DNA from: Acinetobacter sp. 10FS3-1
GTDB taxonomy: Bacteria; Pseudomonadota; Gammaproteobacteria; Pseudomonadales; Moraxellaceae
Assembly: GCF_013343215.1 (NCBI RefSeq)
Contig: NZ_CP039143.1
Span: forward strand, 186,001-250,000
Direction of reading: 5' to 3'
Length of the DNA: 64,000 nucleotides
The notes under the pieces were generated by a model. That model was not told the origin of the DNA. It searched no databases and was given only the letters and a program-made list of their open reading frames with translations. Both the position numbers and the translations under genes were made by a program. This document shows positions 26,370 to 36,927 of the stretch, one piece after another; position 1 is the stretch's first letter, and each line of letters opens with the position of its first letter.

Positions 26370-26864
26370 ATGATGACTCTCTTAAAAGCTTTAAACCTCA
26401 GCTTGCTTGCGCTTGTCGCAGGTACGGCTACATTCACCCAGGCTGCTCCTGTAAGTTCAGGTTCTGTGGTTCTTCCCACCTTAATTGTGATGGCAGAGCC
26501 AGAGCTACGCGCCATGACCGAAATTATTCCTTATCAGGAAGAGGCCAGTCAGCGGGATGCATTAAACCGTTATCTGATGAAAGTCGAACGTGATATTCAA
26601 AGTTATAGCGTCGATGCCGACTTTGCCGGAAGTATTGATGTGGTTCGTGCAGCGCCTAAGCCTGATCTTGACAGCCTACCTGTGGTGTTCCGGGAATATG
26701 TTCTGGTGGTGGCAGCAGGACTACAATCTGCCGATCCCAGAAAGGGCCTGTATACCATCTTGCAGCCTTTTGGAATTGATGCGAATGCCACTACGGTGCA
26801 GATTGTACGGGAGCAGTTTCATCCCAACCAGCTTAACATCAGCCTGCCGTTTACCTTTCGATAA
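26370..26864 (+). CDS. Secreted protein of unknown function
   Basis: 164 residues; the double ATG start follows GAGGGG. Signal peptide (LLKALNLSLLALVAGTATF, cleavage near TQA-APV). The mature part has no Cys and no recognised motif; it carries EPELRAMTEIIPYQEEASQR, VFREYVLVVAAGLQSADPRKG and an end-strand NISLPFTFR. Probably periplasmic. The TonB-like spacing of the end (VQIVREQFHPNQLNISLPFTFR-type) hints at an energy-transduction-like fold, only weakly. Confidence 0.72.
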   Translation: MMTLLKALNLSLLALVAGTATFTQAAPVSSGSVVLPTLIVMAEPELRAMTEIIPYQEEASQRDALNRYLMKVERDIQSYSVDADFAGSIDVVRAAPKPDLDSLPVVFREYVLVVAAGLQSADPRKGLYTILQPFGIDANATTVQIVREQFHPNQLNISLPFTFR

Positions 26865-27061
26865 TCACTCAGGCCGCTTCCTTCAGCGGCACTGTGTTGC
26901 GTGAGGGATATAAAGGGAATTCTTTTCTTTTATCTCTCAAAATCATGCTGCCTAAGGGTCGTTGAACATACAAGAAAATTCATCGGTCTTGAATTCTGCC
27001 TGAAAAATGAGCATAGTGTATTGAAGAAACAAGATCTGAATCCCAGACCTGGAGCGTGTGC

Positions 27062-27811
27062 ATGCCGCGTGTTTTTATGATTTTAGCCGGTGCGACCCTG
27101 GCTATTTTTATCGGGCTATTTTATCAATATTCAGTACAACAAAAAAATCAGGCTGAGCTGGCCGAATATGAAATGGTGCTGGAAGAAAAAACACAGCAGA
27201 TTGCAGAGCAGGCACAAAACTGGTCTACACCCATCCAGCTGGAAATTGAAGATGAGCGGCTAGATGGTGATTATGCCATCATGGCTGAATTTGTACTGGG
27301 CCAACTGCGTGACAGTGCCGAGGAGCGCAACCAGTATTTGCGTGAACTGAAGGCAGCCAACTGGCAGAATTTTCTGAATATTGACCGCTTAGCCCAGGAC
27401 CAGACGCAGGGGTATACAGACACTGAGGCGATGCTCAAGCAGGTACATCAGATCGTGAATGATTATCAGCAGAAAATTCAGCAACGTGATGCCGAGCTGA
27501 TTGATAAGGCTCAGCAACTGGATATTAAAAATCGTTATCGCCAACAACTGACCCAGAATCTGAAAGATAGTCAGCAAAACAGTAATGCTCATGTGATTTT
27601 TGAAATAGAAAAACAGAGCCTAGCTAAGGCAGATGCGCTTTTTGCTTTATTAAAACAACATAAATGGCAAAAGAAAAATCAGACTTTTATGTTCTATGAG
27701 GATAAAGCGGTGAAAGAGTTTAATGCGCTGTACAAGGACATGCTGGACTTGAACAGGCAGATGCAACAAGTTGCGAGCGCCAATCAGAAAGCGGTTGAAA
27801 ACAAGCTATAG
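27062..27811 (+). CDS. Single-pass membrane protein with long coiled coil
   Basis: 249 residues from ATG 27062 (GGAG 7 bases upstream). One N-terminal hydrophobic segment (VFMILAGATLAIFIGLFYQY), then a largely helical, Gln/Glu/Lys-rich region with heptad-like spacing (AEYEMVLEEKTQQIAEQAQN; DYQQKIQQRDAELIDKAQQL). Likely anchored in the inner membrane with a periplasmic coiled coil. No family recognised. Confidence 0.72.
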   Translation: MPRVFMILAGATLAIFIGLFYQYSVQQKNQAELAEYEMVLEEKTQQIAEQAQNWSTPIQLEIEDERLDGDYAIMAEFVLGQLRDSAEERNQYLRELKAANWQNFLNIDRLAQDQTQGYTDTEAMLKQVHQIVNDYQQKIQQRDAELIDKAQQLDIKNRYRQQLTQNLKDSQQNSNAHVIFEIEKQSLAKADALFALLKQHKWQKKNQTFMFYEDKAVKEFNALYKDMLDLNRQMQQVASANQKAVENKL

Positions 27812-27921
27812 CCCTGTAGGCGATCACAGGATTGCCACATGACTGTCATCTGCTGTTCAAACTCAGTGCTTAAATTGAATATGTCGCACAGATCACAACA
27901 TAACATTTAAGCAGGTGAGTC

Positions 27922-28194
27922 ATGCAAACAATTCAGGTTTTTGCTGATATTCAGCAGGTGTACAGTGAGTTTGTCGCAAATAAAATATGTCCAAAACTAC
28001 AAAGTTTGAATAATGAAGGCAGGAGCCGATTTTTCTTGAATCAATATTTTAAGCTGATTGAGGACTGGCACTATACCGAACAGATTGTAATCCAGTTTAA
28101 CCAGCAATATTTCAGTCTGGATCTGGGAGGCGCGCCGGATTTTATGGATCAGGAAAATTACATGCGCTGGCTACAGTCAGAACTACGGCATTAA
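27922..28194 (+). CDS. Small hypothetical protein (90 residues)
   Basis: Starts MQTIQVFADIQQVYSEFVAN after GCAGGTGAG. Soluble, aromatic-rich (FFLNQYFKLIEDWHYTEQIV), no signal peptide. It is followed closely by a hairpin terminator, which supports a real gene. No family recognised. Confidence 0.65.
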   Translation: MQTIQVFADIQQVYSEFVANKICPKLQSLNNEGRSRFFLNQYFKLIEDWHYTEQIVIQFNQQYFSLDLGGAPDFMDQENYMRWLQSELRH

Positions 28195-28227
28195 TCCAGT
28201 CGCCCTATTTATGAACTAACTACACCC

Positions 28228-28256
28228 AAGCTGTCGATCTAGACAGCTTTTTTATT
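28228..28256 (+). terminator. Terminator after the 90-residue gene
   Basis: AAGCTGTC / GACAGCTT stem with a 6-base loop followed by TTTTTT. Confidence 0.88.
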
Positions 28257-28406
28257 TTTCAGGTGTGGTCTGTATCTTGCTGCTGTATGAATACAGCGTA
28301 CATAAGCATGATTTTCATTCCGGACTGAACAGGCTATGCTGAACTCCATAAACCCGTCGCTAGAAGCATGACAGGCGGCGCATGCATGAGATGGAGAACG
28401 AGATTG

Positions 28407-29270
28407 ATGCAAGAGCTCATTTGTTATAAGGAACTTCCGGTCTGGACACAGCAGAGTATTCCTCAGGGTTTCAAGAATCAGCACAACACCAAAGCAGGTA
28501 CCTGGGCAAAACTGACAGTCTTAAAAGGTAAGCTACATTTTGCCATGCTGGAAGAGTCGGGTAAGGTGCAATCTGAACATGTGTTTACACCAGAGCAGCA
28601 ACCAACATTTATTGAACCTGAGGCTTGGCACAAGATTATTTCTGCCAGCGAGGATGTCGAATGCCAGCTGCGTTTTTATTGCCGGCCTGATGATTATTTC
28701 AGCAAGAAATATCAGTTGAATCCTACCCATTCTGAAGTACTGGCTGCCATGCCTTATTTACAGGGTGGTCGTGCGCTGGATATCGGCTGCGGTACAGGAC
28801 GTAATGCGCTTTATCTAAGCCAGAACGGCTTTAAAGTCGATGCCTGGGATGTTAACGAAAACAGTTTGCAGACCTTGAGACAAATTGTACAGACGGAGCA
28901 AATTGATCGCTTGCAGATCCAGCGTCGCGATCTCAACACAGATACCCGCATTACAGGCCAATATGACTTGATCTACTGTACTGTGGTGATGATGTTCCTT
29001 GAGGCAAAAACCATTCCGCCGTTGATCGCACAAATGCAGCAGGCCACCGTGCCGGGTGGTTATAACCTGATTGTCTGTGCCATGGATACAGACGATATTC
29101 CGGTACAGCCAGACTTTCCATTTAGTTTTAAACCGGGACAGCTCAGTGCTTATTATGAAGGCTGGAATCTGGTGAAATATAATGAAGATATTGGTGAATT
29201 ACACCGTGTAGATGAACAGGGCCATCGGCTTAAACAGCGCTTTGCCACCATGCTGGCGCAAAAGGTTTAA
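28407..29270 (+). CDS. tehB: TehB-like tellurite-resistance SAM-dependent methyltransferase
   Basis: 287 residues from ATG 28407. An N-terminal cupin-like domain of about 95 residues (TehB/TehA DUF1971 type: LICYKELPVWTQQSIPQGF, WAKLTVLKGKL) is joined to a class I methyltransferase with the SAM motif ALDIGCGTGRNALYLS. This long two-domain form resembles Haemophilus TehB; E. coli TehB lacks the first domain. In other bacteria it detoxifies tellurite and contributes to oxidant tolerance. Single gene; no tehA next to it. Confidence 0.85.
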   Translation: MQELICYKELPVWTQQSIPQGFKNQHNTKAGTWAKLTVLKGKLHFAMLEESGKVQSEHVFTPEQQPTFIEPEAWHKIISASEDVECQLRFYCRPDDYFSKKYQLNPTHSEVLAAMPYLQGGRALDIGCGTGRNALYLSQNGFKVDAWDVNENSLQTLRQIVQTEQIDRLQIQRRDLNTDTRITGQYDLIYCTVVMMFLEAKTIPPLIAQMQQATVPGGYNLIVCAMDTDDIPVQPDFPFSFKPGQLSAYYEGWNLVKYNEDIGELHRVDEQGHRLKQRFATMLAQKV

Positions 29271-29320
29271 ATAAAATTAAGTTTTAATTCCTGAACATAA
29301 ATTAAATCCTCCAAAACAAA

Positions 29321-29347
29321 AAAAAGATGTCAGGCAGACATCTTTTT
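29321..29347. terminator. Bidirectional terminator between tehB and the secreted Ala/Glu-rich protein
   Basis: AAAAAGATGTC / GACATCTTTTT hairpin with loop AGGCA, 50 bases after tehB and 16 before the stop of the convergent gene. Confidence 0.88.
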
Positions 29348-29362
29348 TATGCTTAAAAATTC

Positions 29363-29788
29363 TTAAGCTGCTTTTTTAAACCAAGAGAACCAGCCTTTTT
29401 TCTCAGCTTTTACTTCGGCTTGAGTCGCTTCGGCTTTTTCAGTAGTAGTTTCTTTTACTTCAGCAGCAGTTTCAACAGTTGCGTCTTTTGCTTCTGCTAC
29501 TTCTGTTTTTGCAGCTTCAACTTTTTGTTCTGCGGTGGCTTGTGCATTTTCTACTTGAGTAGTTGTTTCAGCTTTTACTGTTTCAACTTTCGCTTCAGTT
29601 GCTTGTTTTGCTTCTGTAGCAGTAGTTTGAACAGCTTCAACTTTTGCTTGCACAGGTGCAACAGTTTCTTTAGTAACAGTTTGAACTGTAGTTGTTGTAG
29701 CAGCAGGTGCTACTTGAGCTTCAGTTGCCATTGCAGATACAGAAGTTGCTACGATTGCAGTCGCAAGTACGGTTTTAAGCATGTTCAT
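29363..29788 (-). CDS. Exported Ala/Glu/Thr/Lys-rich helical protein
   Basis: 141 residues. Signal peptide (LKTVLATAIVATSVSAMA). Then a low-complexity region of repeated A-E-x-K / V-E-x-x-K units, predicted as one long helix or coiled coil, and a short aromatic-basic tail KKGWFSWFKKAA. No Cys for lipidation. AAGGGG lies just upstream of the start. Similar proteins are abundant in Acinetobacter; function unknown. The opposite strand shows a long open frame only because of codon bias. Confidence 0.72.
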   Translation of the reverse strand: MNMLKTVLATAIVATSVSAMATEAQVAPAATTTTVQTVTKETVAPVQAKVEAVQTTATEAKQATEAKVETVKAETTTQVENAQATAEQKVEAAKTEVAEAKDATVETAAEVKETTTEKAEATQAEVKAEKKGWFSWFKKAA

Positions 29789-30015
29789 ATAAACCCCTTA
29801 AAAGAAGTAGGAAAAAAGAGGCTTGATCATACGCGTATAAAATTTAAGTGATTCATAAATAGGTTTTTACTGGTTGATTATTCAACTAAAATTACAAATG
29901 GATAACACTCTAAAAAGTTAAATATAATTTGAATCTATAGGTGTTTTGATGGAAAGTTAAACTAACTACCATTACTATAATGATTTAAATACATATTTTA
30001 TAATTTGGGGTCTTT

Positions 30016-31575
30016 ATGGATATTACAGAAAGTTTAAAAGAAATAATTAAAGTAAGTCCAACAGCTCCATTTTTGTTTATAGGGTCGGGATTTTCACGAC
30101 GCTATCTTGGTTTAGAAGATTGGAAAGGATTATTAGCAAGATTTGGATCTAAACTACCTTCTGGATTTATCCGATATGTTAGTGAAAGCAACGGAGATTT
30201 AGCTTTAGCTGCAGAAAAAATGGCAGGACCTTATTCTGAATATTGGTGGTCATTACCACAAGCAGAAGAAATAGCTAATCGACCTGAATGGCATACTCAT
30301 ATATCTTCCCCATTAAGGCATGATATCTGTGAATATTTAAAATCATGTGATATGACTAATAAGGATTTAGAGAATGAATTAGAGCTTCTTACTTCAAGAA
30401 AAACAATTATTGATGGAATTATTACTACAAATTGGGATCTACTTTTAGAAAATATTTTTGCTAAAGATCAGTATAAGATTTATATAGGACAAGGAAGCTT
30501 ATTATTTTCAAATCCTCAAAAAATTGCAGAAATATATAAAATTCATGGTTGTTGCTCCGATCCAAAATCATTAGTTTTAACTAAAACAGATTACGAAGAT
30601 TTTCATAAGAAAAATCCATATTTAGCCGCAAAATTACTTTCTATATTTATAGAGCATCCAATTATATTTATAGGGTATTCCTTACATGATGAGAATATAA
30701 AATCTATTCTTTGTTCTATTTCAGAAATGATGACAAATGATGAGTATAGAGCGAAATTAGCTAATAATTTGATTTTTATCAATTGGGAAAAAGATGTAGC
30801 AGATTCAATCTCTAAAACACATTTTAGTTTTAGTGAAAATAAAAGTATTCCTATAACAGAAATAAAAACTGATGACTTTTCTAAGATTTTCTTAGCTTTA
30901 CAAGGAAATGAACGAAAAATTCCAGCATATATTTTGCGAATTTTTAGAGAACAATTCTATGAAATTGTTCAAGGTGAAACGCCGGAAAATAAATTATATT
31001 GCCCTACAGATATAGATGACATTATTCAGTCAGGTAAGGAAATTGAATTTGTAGCAGGGTTTGGAGTAGCAAAGGAAAGATATAGTAAGGTTGGCTTGAA
31101 AGGTGTTGATTTTAAAATGATTTTATCTGATGCAATATATGGGGATATTGAATTTGATAGAGTGCAGATTTTAAATAATACCTTATCAGATATTTGTAAA
31201 TCAGCAGTTTATGTTCCTATTCAAAAGTTTATTAAGGCAGATCCTAACTTTAAACCACTAAAAAATGCTCCAGAAAATTTTAAAAACTTATTTAATTTTA
31301 ATGAAAAAATATTTGTTTCGAAAATATCGAGTGGATATAGGAAATCATATAAAACCAAAAATCTTATATCTAAAGGTATCATTGAGCTTATTGAAAGTAA
31401 TCAGTTTAGTGACTCAATTCGGGCTGACTACTTGGGTCAATATATAGTAGACAATAATTCAGTAGAAAATTTAAAAATTTTAGAAGATTATCTAAAAGAA
31501 AAATTTGAAGAAAGTTGGAATAATTCCAATTATAAGCGTTTGGTTTGTATTTATGATTGTCTAGTTAATAAATAA
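30016..31575 (+). CDS. SIR2-domain protein, candidate stand-alone antiphage defence effector
   Basis: 519 residues. The N-terminal ~270 form a SIR2-like (SIR2_2) fold: NAD-site GSGFSRR (23-29), TTNWDLLLE with the catalytic-type Asn139, KIHG with His177, TKTDYEDF (189-196) and FIGYSLHDENI (218-228). These are the key residues of NAD-cleaving SIR2 effectors such as ThsA and DSR proteins. The C-terminal ~250 residues match nothing I recognise; they could sense a phage trigger. GGGG ribosome-binding site 7 bases before the ATG; TATAAT at 29976. Much more AT-rich than its core neighbours and rich in Lys/Ile/Asn, indicating transfer. No partner gene adjacent. The defence role is inferred, not shown. 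Confidence 0.82.
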   Translation: MDITESLKEIIKVSPTAPFLFIGSGFSRRYLGLEDWKGLLARFGSKLPSGFIRYVSESNGDLALAAEKMAGPYSEYWWSLPQAEEIANRPEWHTHISSPLRHDICEYLKSCDMTNKDLENELELLTSRKTIIDGIITTNWDLLLENIFAKDQYKIYIGQGSLLFSNPQKIAEIYKIHGCCSDPKSLVLTKTDYEDFHKKNPYLAAKLLSIFIEHPIIFIGYSLHDENIKSILCSISEMMTNDEYRAKLANNLIFINWEKDVADSISKTHFSFSENKSIPITEIKTDDFSKIFLALQGNERKIPAYILRIFREQFYEIVQGETPENKLYCPTDIDDIIQSGKEIEFVAGFGVAKERYSKVGLKGVDFKMILSDAIYGDIEFDRVQILNNTLSDICKSAVYVPIQKFIKADPNFKPLKNAPENFKNLFNFNEKIFVSKISSGYRKSYKTKNLISKGIIELIESNQFSDSIRADYLGQYIVDNNSVENLKILEDYLKEKFEESWNNSNYKRLVCIYDCLVNK

Positions 31576-31577
31576 AA

Positions 31578-31606
31578 AGAAACCCCGCATTCAGCGGGGT
31601 TTTCTT
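31578..31606. terminator. Bidirectional terminator between the SIR2 gene and fadA
   Basis: AACCCCGC-ATTCA-GCGGGGTT hairpin with T-rich flanks in both directions; it ends both convergent genes. Confidence 0.88.
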
Positions 31607-31625
31607 TTATCTACGTATTTAAAAA

Positions 31626-32798
<1,173 letters not shown>

Positions 32799-32810
32799 TC
32801 ACGTCACTCC

Positions 32811-34961
32811 TTAACCGTAGAATTTTTTATTGTTAGCCGCCATGTCACGCAACATTTGCGGCGCTTCATAAGCCTTACCAAGATGTGCATACTTGTCGCA
32901 AAGTGCCACGTATTCAGCAACACCTGTCTGGTCGATATAACGGCATGGACCACCACGGAATGGAGGGAAACCAATACCCATGATCATCGCCATATCCGCT
33001 TCAGCAGGGGTCGCCACGATGTTATCTTCCAGACAACGTACTGTTTCGTTGCACAGGGCCAGCATCATACGGTCAATAATTTCCTGAGCATCAAATTCGC
33101 GTTTTTCACCTGATACCACCGGAGCAATTACGTCATATGCTGTTGGATCAACAGTCTTAGCTTTTTTGCCTTTACGGTCGAGTTCGTATTTGTAGAAACC
33201 GACATCATTTTTCTGACCCAGACGTTTTGCTTCATACATGGTCTGGATAGAACCTTTGTAATCTGGCTTCATACGGTCAGGGAAACCTTCGGCCATGACT
33301 TCTGCACCATGTACGCCCGTGTCGATACCGACCACGTCCATCAGGTAAGCAGGACCCATTGGCCAGCCGAATTTTTCCATGACTTTATCGATTTGCTGGA
33401 AGTCTGCACCGTCTTTCAGTAACAGGTCAAACGCACCGAAGTAAGGGAATAGGACGCGGTTTACCAGGAAGCCCGGGCAGTCATTCACCACGATTGGCGT
33501 TTTACCCATTTTCTGGGCCAGAACGACAGTCGTTGCAATGGCTTCTTCAGAGGTTTTTTCACCACGGATCACTTCAACCAATGGCATCATGTGTACCGGG
33601 TTAAAGAAGTGCATACCAACAAAGTTTTCAGGACGTTGCAGCGCTTTTGCTAAACGCGTGATTGAAATCGTCGACGTGTTGGATGCAATAATCGTGTTTT
33701 CACGGACATGCTTTTCAGTGTCTGCGAGAACGATTTCTTTGACTTTAGGATTTTCAGTAACTGCCTCAATCACGATATCCACTTCTTTAAACTCTTCATA
33801 GCTTAAAGTCGGACGGATACGCGCCAGAGTTTCACCCATTTGCGCTGGCTTCATCTTTTTGCGTTCAACCTGCTTGGTCAGCAGTTTGTTGGCTTCAGAC
33901 ATACCCAGTGCCAGTTGCGGGTTACCAATATCCTTCATGATGATTGGCGTGCCCTTGCTTGCCGCCTGGTAAGCAATACCGCCACCCATGATACCAGCGC
34001 CCAGTACAGCAGCCAGATTGACCGGATGTGCACCTTTTTCATGTTGCTTAGAGGCTTTTTTCACCACTTGGTCATTCAGGAACAGACCGATCAATGCGCC
34101 TGCTTGTGGTGTTACTGCTGCTTTGGCAAAGCCTTGAGCTTCTATTTTTAGCGCGTCGTCACGATGCAGACTGGCACCCGCCTGAAGCGAGTCAAGCAAT
34201 AATTTTGGCGCCGGATATTGAGCTGGATTCGCTTTCGCCAGTACTGCACCTTTAGCCGTGTTGAATGCCATCATTTGCTCAAGCATGTTCAACTTCACTG
34301 GGTCCAGTTTTTCCTGACGTTTTTCCTTCCAGTCCAGACGGCCATGAATCGCCTGTTTCACCAGGTCAATTGCTGCATCTTTCAGCTTGTCTGCGGCAAC
34401 CACTGCATCCACGGCACCATCTTTGAGTGCTGCAGCCGGCTTTTTAGGAGTAGCCATTGCCATCCATTCAACAGCATTGTCGATACCGATCAGACGGCTT
34501 AAACGTACTGTTCCACCAAAGCCCGGGAAAATTCCCAGTTTAATTTCAGGCAGGCCAACTTGCGCCTGTTCTGACATCACACGGTAGTCACAGACCAAGC
34601 ACATTTCGAAACCGCCACCCAGTGCCATGCCGTTAATGGCAGCCACCTTGGGAATATCCAGGTCTTCGAAGCTATTGAAGATTTCGTGAACTGGCATCGC
34701 CCAGTCAACAATTGCCTCTTCGCCCTGTGCGAAGTTAGCCCCGAATTCAGTGATATCAGCACCTACAATAAACGTAGATTTTGCTGAAGTCACAATCAGG
34801 CCCTGAATATCAGCCTGAGATACGGCCTCAATTGCAGCCTTAAAATCTTCAATCGTTGCACGGTTGAATTTGTTAACCGACTCACCTTGTAAGTCAAAGC
34901 GGAATTCTGCAATTCCGTCCTCAAGCATTTGGACGGTAATGGCATTGCCAGCGTGGATCAT
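32811..34961 (-). CDS. fadB: FadB fatty-acid oxidation complex α subunit
   Basis: Enoyl-CoA hydratase plus L-3-hydroxyacyl-CoA dehydrogenase. 716-717 residues from ATG 34961, chosen because AAGGAG lies 8 bases upstream; the open frame begins at 35012. N-terminal crotonase domain ([11 protein letters not shown], then [16 protein letters not shown] with catalytic Glu), dehydrogenase NAD motif [13 protein letters not shown], and [21 protein letters not shown] with the catalytic His. Confidence 0.96.
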   Translation of the reverse strand: MIHAGNAITVQMLEDGIAEFRFDLQGESVNKFNRATIEDFKAAIEAVSQADIQGLIVTSAKSTFIVGADITEFGANFAQGEEAIVDWAMPVHEIFNSFEDLDIPKVAAINGMALGGGFEMCLVCDYRVMSEQAQVGLPEIKLGIFPGFGGTVRLSRLIGIDNAVEWMAMATPKKPAAALKDGAVDAVVAADKLKDAAIDLVKQAIHGRLDWKEKRQEKLDPVKLNMLEQMMAFNTAKGAVLAKANPAQYPAPKLLLDSLQAGASLHRDDALKIEAQGFAKAAVTPQAGALIGLFLNDQVVKKASKQHEKGAHPVNLAAVLGAGIMGGGIAYQAASKGTPIIMKDIGNPQLALGMSEANKLLTKQVERKKMKPAQMGETLARIRPTLSYEEFKEVDIVIEAVTENPKVKEIVLADTEKHVRENTIIASNTSTISITRLAKALQRPENFVGMHFFNPVHMMPLVEVIRGEKTSEEAIATTVVLAQKMGKTPIVVNDCPGFLVNRVLFPYFGAFDLLLKDGADFQQIDKVMEKFGWPMGPAYLMDVVGIDTGVHGAEVMAEGFPDRMKPDYKGSIQTMYEAKRLGQKNDVGFYKYELDRKGKKAKTVDPTAYDVIAPVVSGEKREFDAQEIIDRMMLALCNETVRCLEDNIVATPAEADMAMIMGIGFPPFRGGPCRYIDQTGVAEYVALCDKYAHLGKAYEAPQMLRDMAANNKKFYG

Positions 34962-35012
34962 GCCCTGATCTCCTTTATTTTGGAGGACTTCTAAGTTGAT
35001 GTTGTGAAGCAA

Positions 35013-35453
35013 GCGCGCATTTCCCGCACACTTTTATACTTCGCCAATCTTACGATAACTATAGCCAAAAAGAACATCACAAGTTGTATCAAGCCGTGAC
35101 GCAAGGGTCATCAATTTTTAGCGACCAGTTCAGTTGCGGTTACAGTCAGGCTCTAGCGAACCGTCATTGTAGTGTAGTGAAGTTATTGTTTCAGTTTCAC
35201 TTTTTTTATTGGGATGGCTGAATTTTTATAACCCAGAACGGGCTGCTTGCAAATACTCGCTCTGTGGTTTTTTAGTCAAAAAAGTCAATTCAGCTAGAAA
35301 ATATGCAGTTCAGCTAAGGCAAATAGACGCGACACTGCGTTCCATTAGTGTAGTGCTAGCAGAGAGATCCGCTTTGTTATAATACCGACATTTTTTGACT
35401 CATGTGTTTTTTCCTGTGCCTAGTTGGGGGCCTAAAGTTTTCTGGATACTAAT
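35013..35453. other. Intergenic region between fadB and lpxO
   Basis: About 440 bases, AT-rich, no gene seen. It must hold both divergent promoters. The octamer TAGTGTAG occurs twice (near 35171 and 35346), which might be a regulator site, but nothing more supports it. Confidence 0.4.
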
Positions 35454-36371
35454 ATGCTTAAGTGGATTATTTTGGCCATTTTCGTCATTTCAGCGTTATA
35501 TATACAGCGCCGTGGCAAAGTTCGGCATTCATTTTACCGTCAGTTTTTTGATCATTCGACCCTGCTGGCACCCATCAATTTTTTAATGTACCTGTTTTCC
35601 AGGGTGCCCAATCAGCCTTATATCGATACCCAGCATTTTAAGGACTTGCAGGTTCTGGATGAACACTGGGAAATGATTCGTGATGAAGCCCGGGCTCTGT
35701 ATGAACAGGGGGGCATCAAAGCCTCCAGCAAATATGATGATCTCGGCTTTAACTCGTTTTTCAAGACCGGCTGGAAACGCTTTTATCTAAAATGGTATGA
35801 CTCGGCCCATCCGTCTGCAGCAGAGCTGTGTCCAAAAACCACCGCCTTGCTGCAAACCCTGCCCAGCATTAAAGCCGCTATGTTTACCGAACTGGCGCCA
35901 GACAGCCGTCTGGTACGGCATCGTGACCCCTATGCCGGTTCATTGCGTTATCATTTGGGATTAATGACTCCAAATGATGACCGCTGTTTTATTGATGTCG
36001 ATGGCGAACGTTATTCCTGGCGCGATGGCGAGAGTGTGGTATTTGATGAAACCTATATCCACTATGCCGAAAATAAGACCGATCAAAACCGGATTATTTT
36101 TTTCGCCGATGTAGAGCGCCCTTTAAAAACCCGCTGGATGGAAGCTTTTAATCACTGGTTTGGTAAAAAGGTGATGACCGCGGCCAGCTCACCGAATGAG
36201 GCCGGAGACCAGACCGGTGGCTTAAATAAAGCCTTTGCCTATGTTTATCAGATTCGTATCCGAGCCAAAGCGTTAAAGGCCAAAAACCGCCAGCTCTACT
36301 ATTTTCTGAAATGGTTCCTGATGCTGGGGATATTCTTCCTGATTTTTATCCGGCCTTATGTGTTCTCCTAA
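35454..36371 (+). CDS. lpxO: LpxO-type lipid A hydroxylase (aspartyl/asparaginyl β-hydroxylase family)
   Basis: Fe(II)/2-oxoglutarate oxygenase that adds a 2-hydroxyl to an acyl chain of lipid A in the inner membrane. 305 residues: N-terminal membrane anchor (MLKWIILAIFVISALY), catalytic domain with HRDPYAGSLRYHLGL, the second His region FDETYIHYAENKT with its Arg, and a C-terminal hydrophobic segment (FLMLGIFFLIFIRPYVF). Length matches LpxO. The substrate is inferred from family and topology. Confidence 0.85.
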   Translation: MLKWIILAIFVISALYIQRRGKVRHSFYRQFFDHSTLLAPINFLMYLFSRVPNQPYIDTQHFKDLQVLDEHWEMIRDEARALYEQGGIKASSKYDDLGFNSFFKTGWKRFYLKWYDSAHPSAAELCPKTTALLQTLPSIKAAMFTELAPDSRLVRHRDPYAGSLRYHLGLMTPNDDRCFIDVDGERYSWRDGESVVFDETYIHYAENKTDQNRIIFFADVERPLKTRWMEAFNHWFGKKVMTAASSPNEAGDQTGGLNKAFAYVYQIRIRAKALKAKNRQLYYFLKWFLMLGIFFLIFIRPYVFS

Positions 36372-36387
36372 ACCATAACTAAAAGAT

Positions 36388-36416
36388 AAAAAACGCCCAT
36401 CTGGGCGTTTTTTATT
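36388..36416 (+). terminator. Terminator after lpxO
   Basis: AAAACGCCCA / TGGGCGTTTT hairpin followed by T's, about 20 bases after the stop. Confidence 0.88.
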
Positions 36417-36481
36417 GATCGGGAAGCATCAGCACAGGACTCTGATTTTGTGTAAGATAGATACAGAAACAGGGGAAAGCG

Positions 36482-36916
36482 ATGCACATATTTCGTTCCA
36501 AAAAAGACTGGTGGCTGCTGGCCTTTATCATCTGTATGAGTGGACTACTTATACAGCTATTACTGACCATGCAGGCCAAGGGTACGCTGCTGCAATATCC
36601 GCTGCATAGTGCTGTTTATATACTGACGATTGTCGTGATCTGGTGGCCGGTATGGAGTACCCGCTATATTGTTCAGGACGATATGCTGTCGATTAAAAGC
36701 CTGTGGTTGCGCTGGCAGATTCCACTGCATGCCATTCAGCAGATCCAGCCCACGGATTATTCCGAGGTAGCTCCGGCGCTATCTTTAAAACGTTTGAAAA
36801 TTACTTATATGCAGGCAGATACGCAAAAATATGTGCTAATTTCGCCTAAAAAACCAGAACAATTTATGCAGGCGATTGCATCACATCAGGCAAAAAGCTC
36901 TGCTAAATCAGTTTGA
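36482..36916 (+). CDS. Bacterial PH-domain-like membrane protein
   Basis: 144 residues. Two N-terminal hydrophobic segments are followed by a bPH-type β domain (STRYIVQDDMLSIKSLWLRW, then PLHAIQQIQPTDYS, then YVLISPKKPEQFMQAI), the SIKxxWxxxxIPL pattern of PH_4 proteins. AGGGGAAAGCG precedes the ATG. Function unknown. Confidence 0.75.
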   Translation: MHIFRSKKDWWLLAFIICMSGLLIQLLLTMQAKGTLLQYPLHSAVYILTIVVIWWPVWSTRYIVQDDMLSIKSLWLRWQIPLHAIQQIQPTDYSEVAPALSLKRLKITYMQADTQKYVLISPKKPEQFMQAIASHQAKSSAKSV

Positions 36917-36927
36917 GCGGTTGGCAA

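Noticed and set aside
28239..28484. 81-codon minus-strand frame upstream of tehB
   Set aside because: Overlaps a terminator and the tehB start and shows no ribosome-binding site.
29420..29851. 143-codon plus-strand frame opposite the exported Ala/Glu-rich protein
   Set aside because: It is Ser/Phe/Cys-rich (FSSSFFYFSSS...), the mirror image of repeated GCT/GAA codons on the other strand; no ribosome-binding site.
35163..35360. TAGTGTAG repeats as a FadR/PsrA-type operator for fadB
   Set aside because: Too short and not palindromic; spacing and position relative to a promoter could not be established.
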